In this document: positions 57,820-64,000 of the stretch, piece by piece
How positions within the stretch are numbered: the stretch's first letter is position 1
Layout: each line of letters starts with the position of its first letter
Assembly (NCBI GenBank): GCA_037953625.1
Contig: CM075651.1
Coordinates: 109,555,001 to 109,619,000, forward strand
DNA: 64,000 nt
Origin: Crotalaria pallida
Taxonomy: Eukaryota > Streptophyta > Magnoliopsida > Fabales > Fabaceae
Reading direction: 5' to 3'
Made by a program: the position numbers and the translations under genes
The notes under the pieces: model-generated
What the model was told of the DNA's origin: nothing
Database searches by the model: none
Seen by the model: only the letters and a program-made list of their open reading frames with translations

Positions 57820-58429
57820 AGTGATAAACCCCTATTTCTAGAACAGTATTCCTTGCCTCAATGGAATTAAATCTAACAACAATTGTCCCATCCCCATCCA
57901 TTAGGATTTTATCTATGCCATATTGACCCCAAGCCTTTTTTAAGAAACCACTAATTACTGAATAAGGAGGCCTAGCACCCAACACATAACATGTTAGGGC
58001 AGACTCCCAGTATTTCAGTTCAGGTTCAACATCAATTGTCTCAATTTTACCAATGGACACACCCTCCTTTAGTTCAGGTTGAATAAAAGAGAGTTTTTCA
58101 CCTGAATTACGTAGCTTTGTGATATCAAAAGAGTCCCATACAGATGCTCTCCTTCCCTGATTAGCAACAGGTGGATTTGTGGTAGTAGTACCATTATTCT
58201 CTTCATTCTTATCAATCGCACTATCTTTTGCTATTGATTTCCCTTTGATTTTTGATCTGACCAGGTCAAGGCTTTTTAGCAGATCCTCTGATTGCTTGAC
58301 GCTCAAGTTTTCCAGTCTTGCAAGGTCTTCTTCATCAACATTCGAAAATTCCAGAAAAGGATCGACATCAGTTTTTTGTTTCCCAACAGGAGAAGGGGAG
58401 GCAGGAGGCCTTCCTTTTTTCTTTGCCAT
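57779..58429 (-). pseudogene. LINE ORF1, first part
   Basis: Start ATG 58429 (MAKKKGRPPASPSPVGK, basic). The middle is charged and the last third is DUF4283-like (YWESALTCYVLGARPPYSVI, GDGTIVVRFNSIEARNTVLE). The frame is lost at the T7 run 57808-57814, after VYHFDKK; the homologous continuation is in the next frame. ORF1 products bind LINE RNA; this copy cannot make a full one. Confidence 0.88.
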
Positions 58430-58545
58430 AACGGCGCAGGCGGCGACCGTAGACCACCACGAGAGAAGAGAAAAGGGTTGCTCCGCTAGGGTTTTTTACT
58501 TTCTCAAACTTGTTTGTGATTTTGTATGTTTATTAAATTATTCTT

Positions 58546-58607
58546 AAGATAAATATAATTAAATAAAAGTAAAAATAAATAAATTGGGCAAAATTGCGGG
58601 TCTCACA
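58546..58607 (-). mobile_element. Middle LTR of family A, third piece (U3 end)
   Basis: Resumes after the LINE TSD and ends GCGGGTCTCACA, followed by the polypurine tract. Confidence 0.92.
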
Positions 58608-59867
58608 ATCCTCCCCAACTTAAAGATTTCTCGTCCCCGAGAAATACGCACAGAGACAAGCAAGGAAACAAACAAGGTTACCACTTTTTCTTTCTTCAAG
58701 AGTATTTCTTTCCCTCAATATTCTCGTTGATCAATACTTTCCCTGTGGTCCGTAACCCCGTGCCTGAGTCGAATTGAGTCAAATTCAAGGGTAGGCAATA
58801 GATATCAATTGTGTCTCGTTTCAATAGTAGTTTGGGTCAGACCAGAAGCATTAAAGGTAAGTGGGTATGAATTGTTCATAAGGGATATTGGTATTTACAT
58901 AATAGACTTAATAAGGAGAGTTTGTTATTTTCGAACTTGGTATCAATCCAGAAGTACTTTCTTGTATGCATATCAAAACCATAATCATCAGCTGAGTTAC
59001 TGCTTATTCCCATACTACTTATGCCATACGGGTACTTGTCACTACGCTCTTCTATCATAGACTCTACTTAACCCTTTGCTCCCCAACTTTGATCAAACTT
59101 ATAAAAAACCATCTATCACACAACCTTATATCCTAGTCCACCTTAAGACTATGACTACTTTCTAACTACCCGACTTTTCACTCACTAAATCTCCTTCTTA
59201 GTACTACTTAGGGACCGACTTTAAACCAATACTCCCAAAATTCCTAAAATTTCACATAACCGTACCATTACCTTGTCTCTTCAGCCCCCTAAAATTCATG
59301 TGCTATGCATACAAGTGTTACTTCCTTCATAACTTTATGAGGTTTTAGTCATGAGAATCTAAGAAAAGAATTTTGAGCTTACCGAAATTTGGCATTTGGT
59401 CGAATTGTTTGATGGAATGTGATCATTAGATTGGGTATTTTCTGAAAAAAGGAAGTCTTTTTAATTTGAAAGGGTCGAATTATTGCAAAAATGCGGAAAT
59501 CAAGCTCAACAATCAGACGAAAGGGTGATTGGGTTCTCTTCAAAATCGAAACGAAGTAGGGTAATGCCTTGACTCTAACTCAATTCTCCTCTGGCAGTCT
59601 TTAAAATACCACAGTTTTTCCAAGAACTGATTTCCATATTCATACTTTAAGCACAAACATTCATCGAACTCACAGCGATTTCAATATTATTGTTTCGTAG
59701 AAAAGCAAAAAGAAGGAATAATCCTTCAACATAGCCAGTCAAGAAGCAAAAGTTAAACCCAACAAGAGAAGCAAACACACTAGTGGATAACTCCACACCG
59801 TTTAAACAATTCATAACAACACTTAAAACAACGAAAAACTCCTAAGGCACAAACGTAGACACTGTCG
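58608..59867 (-). other. Polypurine tract and non-coding internal part of family A, copy 2
   Basis: The minus-strand tract CTTTAAGTTGGGGAGGAT lies at 58608-58625. The rest is near-identical to 39601-40863 and has no pol motif in any frame I could read. Confidence 0.8.
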
Positions 59868-61073
59868 TTACTTCTTCTGATCATAGCGGAGACCCTTCCA
59901 TATCCCAGCGGGCCGATTAGAACCTAATTCACGTCTTGGCTCAGGGCAATCTTTTGAGATGTGTCCTGGTTTGTTGCAGTTAAAGCAGTTCGGGTTTTCA
60001 TAAGGGCAGTTTGGTCCATAATGGTTCCTATTGCAGCGATTGCACAACGGAATCACTCCTCCTTGACCTTTTTCACCATTTCCATTACTGCGAGCATTAC
60101 CATTGTTGTTGTTGTTGTTGCTTTGATTGTTGTTGTTGTTGTTGTTACGATCATTTCCATGCCTATTCCAATTGCCACCGCTACGATTGTTGCCTCTAGC
60201 TAAATTATTTCCTCCAGTTTTGTTGTCTCTTCTCCCACCAGACCTATTGTCTCTTTGTTCACCTCCCTGTCTATAAGGACCATGATGTCGGGCTCCACTA
60301 TTTTGATTTCCACTTCCTGGGAAGTGTCTCATAGGACCACCACTTGAAACTTGTGCGGCCGACTTTCCTGTCGAGTTCTTTGACTTCAAACCACTTTCCA
60401 CAATACTCCCTTTATTTACCAAAGTTGTAAAAACGTTTATCTCCAAAGGCACCAGAGCTTGCTTAATTTCTAGCTTCAAACCATCCAGGAACTTTGCACA
60501 CTTAGACCTCTCATTTCCAGCTTCTCCATAGTAAGGCATAAACCTCGCCAAGTTCTCAAATTTGGCAGCATACTCTCCTACACTCATGTTACCTTGTTCC
60601 AATCGCAGGAACTCCATTTCCTTGGCTATTTTCAGATGCTCAGGGAAATACTTCTCCAAAAGCCTATTCTTAAATTGGTTCCAAGTTATCGTACCAGCTT
60701 CTCCAGCCGAAACTTGCCTCTCATTACGCCACCAATCAGCTACTTCTCCCATCATCATATATCCAGCATAAGCAACCTTTTGTTCATCCGTGCATTGTAT
60801 CATTCCTCCGAATATTCTTTCCAGACTTGCTATCAATGCCTCAGCCTCTTCCGATACATAACCTCCAGCAAACTCTTTCGGATTTCTGCGGCAAAACTCA
60901 TCAAGACCTCTGATTCCTTGTCCACCAGCATTCTCGTTCTGATTCTGTTGAAGTTGTTGGTTCATAAGGTTCATGTTGTCCCTTACTCCTGCCAAAACTG
61001 CAGCCGTTTGAGCCATGATAGCAGCTTGTTGTTGGGCGTTCATCGGTTCCTCATTTGCTTGTCGATGTGCCAT
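59868..61073 (-). CDS. Family A gag, copy 2, complete (401 aa)
   Basis: I choose ATG 61073 (MAHRQANEEPMNAQQQ) over the upstream in-frame ATG at 61124 because the longer N-terminus (MCGCFLSLRV) looks unrelated and is lost in copy 1. A Gln/Ala-rich helix-like N-terminus is followed by the gag core (GLDEFCRRNPKEFAGGY, TWNQFKNRLLEKYFPEHL, MSVGEYAAKFENLARFMPYY) and an Asn/Gly/Arg-rich linker encoded partly by GTT microsatellite repeats. It ends with a CNRCNRNHYGPNC motif (C-x2-C-x3-H-x4-C) and the classical zinc knuckle CFNCNKPGHISKDC. It would form the particle and bind RNA. It ends right after the knuckle with no protease, so the element depends on another for pol. Confidence 0.93.
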   Translation of the reverse strand: MAHRQANEEPMNAQQQAAIMAQTAAVLAGVRDNMNLMNQQLQQNQNENAGGQGIRGLDEFCRRNPKEFAGGYVSEEAEALIASLERIFGGMIQCTDEQKVAYAGYMMMGEVADWWRNERQVSAGEAGTITWNQFKNRLLEKYFPEHLKIAKEMEFLRLEQGNMSVGEYAAKFENLARFMPYYGEAGNERSKCAKFLDGLKLEIKQALVPLEINVFTTLVNKGSIVESGLKSKNSTGKSAAQVSSGGPMRHFPGSGNQNSGARHHGPYRQGGEQRDNRSGGRRDNKTGGNNLARGNNRSGGNWNRHGNDRNNNNNNNQSNNNNNNGNARSNGNGEKGQGGVIPLCNRCNRNHYGPNCPYENPNCFNCNKPGHISKDCPEPRRELGSNRPAGIWKGLRYDQKK

Positions 61074-61214
61074 TGCGATCCTACGTACAGGTTTAACTCT
61101 CAGACTAAGGAAGCATCCACACACACAAAAGGACTAATTCACATCTACACACCAATTAAGGCAGAGTCACACAATGAAAGCATATAAGGCTATGCTTAAG
61201 GCCACTAAGGACAA

Positions 61215-61231
61215 CCATTGCTCTGATACCA
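61215..61231 (-). other. Primer-binding site of family A
   Basis: Minus strand TGGTATCAGAGCAATGG, complementary to the 3' end of initiator tRNA-Met apart from one likely mismatch. It sits 5 bases inside the LTR that begins at 61237, which proves the minus orientation of the element. Confidence 0.9.
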
Positions 61232-61236
61232 CTAAA

Positions 61237-62479
61237 TGTAACACCCCAATTTGGACTTAGAATTTTCACGAAAAATTTGCTCCATTTTTTTAAACATTAC
61301 CAAAGTCAGTTCATTTTAATTCTTTTACAAAAAGTTTTTCATAAAACAATTTGATTCTTTTGGTTTTCAAAATATTTGGTTCATAAACTCGCAACATAAA
61401 ATTCCTTTCCAAAAAGAGATGTCACTAACACTTTTCCAAAAAGCTCCTTTTTGTGATGCCAAAATTATTCGAGGGTTAACTTGCGGAAAAACATGAACTT
61501 GATACATAACCAAAAAGAACTTATTTTATTTCATTTAAATAATCCATGTTACAACTGGGGTTACATTAGGGATAGAGTAATCATGTCCTACTCATCCAAA
61601 GATGGAATACAAAACAAGACTATCCTAGACTACTAGTCTTCATCATTCCTCCACCACAATTGTCTGGAAGATTCCGTGATTGCTGCTTCTGCTTCCTCCT
61701 CGTACGTGCGTCATTTCGCGATCCTCTTCCGTCTTGAGCAACCACTACTCGATATATTACATGATCTGCCATCTGTGAACATTGTTCCCCAATGTCCACA
61801 GGAAAGGGAAATAGAGAGAGTAAGCACTTCCGAACGATATGATCGTCGACGGCGCGGGCTTACCATAGGGGAATATTAAGACCACACAAGCATATCATAA
61901 AACAATATCATTATTACCAATCCCTTACAAACAACTTCAGCTAATTACCATAGAGTCCTTTCCACCAAAAGGATAATCTTCATGAAACCATATCCATTAT
62001 ATTTAATTATCTTTAGGCTCTAAGTTTCACTGTCATAACGACCGAAAATTCAAGAGGGGATACCACCACCGAGGCTCAAGGGTTTAGTAGCACACACGTT
62101 ACATCTCCTCCATCATTCCAACCACATCCTTGTTCGGAAAGCAAATGGGACGCACAGGAACCCTAACCATGCTGGCATCGATGTCGAAGGGTATGCACCA
62201 ACAAGTATCCAACAACCGAAGTAAAATCATTTCATCAATACAGTTTCAAAAATACAGCGACATCTAGCCCCATTCGGGTTCCCTCTCACCATCTAAGATT
62301 TGCTCAAGGGGGTGACAGCGCTATCTCTAGTTGATCGTGCAGTTCCTTGCTACGACATTGCCTACAACCGAAAGACAAGTCCTTGTAGTCTTGTCCCGCC
62401 TAGAGAAGCACTCGAGGCTTCTTGACGTTCACCGTCCTTGCCTTCCCCTATCACAATCACCACTTGAAAGTACACCGAC
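61237..62479 (-). mobile_element. LTR A3 of family A (interrupted by D2)
   Basis: Starts TGTAACACCCCAATTTGG and matches 7981-8204, 17518-18130 and 41945-42693. It shows the empty site of solo LTR E near 61456. It is cut by D2 at 62480 and its continuation lies beyond the window. Confidence 0.93.
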
Positions 62480-63186
62480 TGTAACACCCTTATATTAAAA
62501 TAGATTAATTACTAATAATTAAGTTGATTTTAAAATTAGGACTTGAAAATTTCGTTTTGAATCTTAATAAAAATCCGACAGAGTCTCCTCTGTTTATCGG
62601 ACTTTCCCAAAATTAACATTTATAAACCTGTCAACCAGTACAGTCCAGAAAATATTTATAAACAATTTAATTTGATTTCCGTGCCCTGGTAACCAAATAA
62701 AACATCCTCAAGGCTCACACGGATGAAAAATAATAAAACTAAACAAGACTTATTTATAACAAAATAAAAACAAAGTAAAATAACTCTCTTCTAATTAGTT
62801 TTACTCTCCACGGGGTGGAGTGTAGTCCTGTTCGGCCAATAGTAGTGCAAGCTCAAATTCTTGGTACCTGGAAAAATGTTAAGGAGGTGAGCACTACACG
62901 AGAAGTAGAAAAGTAGTCTCTAACCAGACATAATAATCAACTAAGTCAAACACACTTAGTGATTTAATTCACATAATATCAACAAATCACACCCAACCAA
63001 GTCACACACATTTATACCGAACACAAACAGTTCTTTTATAATTCTTTAAACTCTTTTATTTCATACATTTACAGCCTATTCAACTTATACTTTTCTCATC
63101 TCTTTACTTGATTTCCCATTTTCTTTTCTATTCATATACTCTTTGAGTTTTGCAAATATTTTTAAAATTTAATTCATGGCGTTTCC
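62480..63186 (-). mobile_element. LTR D2 (partial), same insertion site as D1
   Basis: TGTAACACCCTTATATT after CCGAC, homologous to the CCGGC TSD of D1. Nearly identical to D1 over 700 bp, then it diverges after ATGGCGTTTCCA, exactly before the place where D1 has its compound tandem repeat. Confidence 0.9.
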
Positions 63187-64000
63187 AGGGTCCCCCTACT
63201 CCACCTCCTGCATTTCCTCCTCATGAGGACTAATGGCTTAGAATCTTAACTCTTTTTGTTTAGGGTCTCGATTATGTAACCCTTATATTATGGTTGTGTG
63301 GTCTTGGGGAAATTTTGGGTCTCATCATATTCCTTGTGGTATTTCCCCCGCCCCCATGTGTTTTGGTTTAGTTTGCTCATCATCAGATGTACTTTGCTAT
63401 ATATGACTCCTGCTTACTACTTAATGTTTCGTTTGCGTTTTTATCGAATGAACCTTTATGTGCTTATAATGAATTATCCATGCCTATCGCTACCATTCCT
63501 TTTATGTTGTTCCCAACTGAACTTGTACTTCATTATATATAACTACTTGGTACTTAGAATCTGCATAACAGTTGCCCTAAGATTTTAGCATTGCCCTTGA
63601 TCTTGCTAGTTGGGTTCACTTGGTTTGTAAAATGAACAACAGATTAAGGGTTTGACAAAATTTCATAATATGATACACCTATGATGTCTTCAGCATCTTG
63701 TACAACAGTTTTGAGGATATGAGATATAGCGTTCAGGTGCTAAAACCACTCAAAACTGATTCTGCCTTGTTATTGTCCATCTCTGCATACTGTAACCGGT
63801 TACAAAATCAGCTAACCGGTTAGGTTATGCAGCAGGATAACTGAAATGAGGTAAAATGAGTTCAAATAGATTGGAATCCGGTTTTTAATGTTCTATTAGA
63901 ACAATACAAACACTTATCAGAAATATTGACATAAAGATGAGTAGGAATTTAAAATGAGAGATGTCAGAAGGAGTATGATATCGAGCATTTGGATCATTAT
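63187..64000. other. Unassigned sequence interrupting D2
   Basis: It matches nothing else in the window that I can see, apart from a pair of TAACCGGTTA palindromes (63793-63802 and 63813-63822) of the kind found in family B. No recognisable gene; the 96-codon frame at 63298-63588 has no domain. It could be an internal region or LTR of a family B-like element running off the window. Confidence 0.6.
63793..63822. promoter_or_regulatory. Paired TAACCGGTTA palindromes outside family B LTR
   Basis: Two perfect 10-bp palindromes with spacer CAAAATCAGC, centres 20 bp apart, embedded in sequence otherwise unlike B1 and B2. Confidence 0.7.

Larger units (their letters stand above)
53477..58530 (-). 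mobile_element. Plant L1-type LINE, nearly full length (5.05 kb)
   Basis: Flanked by a perfect 15-bp TSD TATTAAATTATTCTT (53462-53476 and 58531-58545). A T run next to the left TSD is the complement of the poly(A) tail. On the minus strand: ~100-bp leader, ORF1, ORF2 (endonuclease then RT), ~200-bp 3' region. Intact ends and TSD indicate a recent, complete insertion. Two lesions disable it: a one-base frameshift in ORF1 and one TAA between endonuclease and RT in ORF2. Confidence 0.97.
7981..62479 (-). mobile_element. Family A tandem gag-only LTR retrotransposon (3 LTRs, 2 internal regions), heavily nested
   Basis: The framework is LTR (7981-39582), internal region (39583-41944), LTR (41945-58607), internal region (58608-61236), LTR (61237 onward), all on the minus strand. 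LTRs begin TGTAACACCCCAATTTGG and end GGGTCTCACA as read on the plus strand. A purine-rich tract (minus-strand TTGGGGAGGAT) abuts two of them and an iMet-type primer site abuts the third. The only protein gene is gag; about 1.3 kb separates its stop from the polypurine tract and holds no pol. This matches the published TR-GAG concept of terminal-repeat elements with a gag domain. The three-LTR order is the usual product of unequal recombination between LTRs. The outer TSD cannot be tested because the right end lies outside the window. Confidence 0.88.

Overview
This window is a heterochromatic piece of a plant nuclear genome, almost certainly a eudicot and possibly a legume (low confidence). 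It holds a tandem satellite array invaded by nested LTR retrotransposons and one L1-type LINE. I see no host single-copy gene, rRNA, tRNA or CRISPR. The plant assignment rests on the retroelement lineages (a Tat-type Ty3/gypsy element with a second RNase H, an iMet primer site, a plant L1 LINE with DUF4283-like ORF1) and on the AT-rich LTRs beginning TGTAACACCC.

Layout. (1) 1-7980: ~151-bp satellite organised in a 16-monomer higher-order repeat of 2415 bp. (2) 7981 to beyond the right edge: family A, a non-autonomous gag-only element on the minus strand with ~5-kb LTRs. It is present as three LTRs and two internal regions in tandem: LTR A1 (7981-39582), internal 1 (39583-41944, gag truncated), middle LTR (41945-58607), internal 2 (58608-61236, complete gag and primer-binding site), LTR A3 (61237 onward). 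(3) Insertions inside this scaffold, nearly all with intact target-site duplications (TSDs): solo LTR E (8205-17512, TSD TGATG), itself containing solo LTR B1 (10809-14194, TSD TAGTT). Element C (21953-39330, TSD AATTC) is a Tat-lineage Ty3/gypsy element with gag, protease, RT, two RNase H domains and integrase on the minus strand and an antisense gene on the plus strand. C contains solo LTR A4 (22526-28786, TSD CTTTT). Solo LTR D1 (42694-49413, TSD CCGGC) contains solo LTR B2 (44123-47440, TSD ATTTC). A nearly full-length LINE (53477-58530) has a 15-bp TSD. A second D copy (D2, from 62480) is broken at ~63187 by unassigned sequence.

How the parts relate. Family A carries gag but no pol, so its replication needs polymerase from another element. 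C has a pol, but it is broken by stops and a frameshift and uses a different primer-binding site. The shared D insertion site in two A LTRs, and the LTR-int-LTR-int-LTR order, point to unequal recombination between LTRs after D inserted. Order of events inferred from nesting: satellite, then A, then D, then recombination; E, C, B2 and the LINE came later; B1 is inside E and A4 is inside C.

The most unusual signals lie in the non-coding LTRs. The B LTRs carry a cluster of about 20 short palindromes that share a CTGGG-type centre while their arms differ and stay complementary. They also carry paired TAACCGGTTA palindromes set 20-21 bp apart. A second family of repeated hairpins follows the antisense gene of element C. 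All coordinates and matches were read by eye; no alignment or database search was run.
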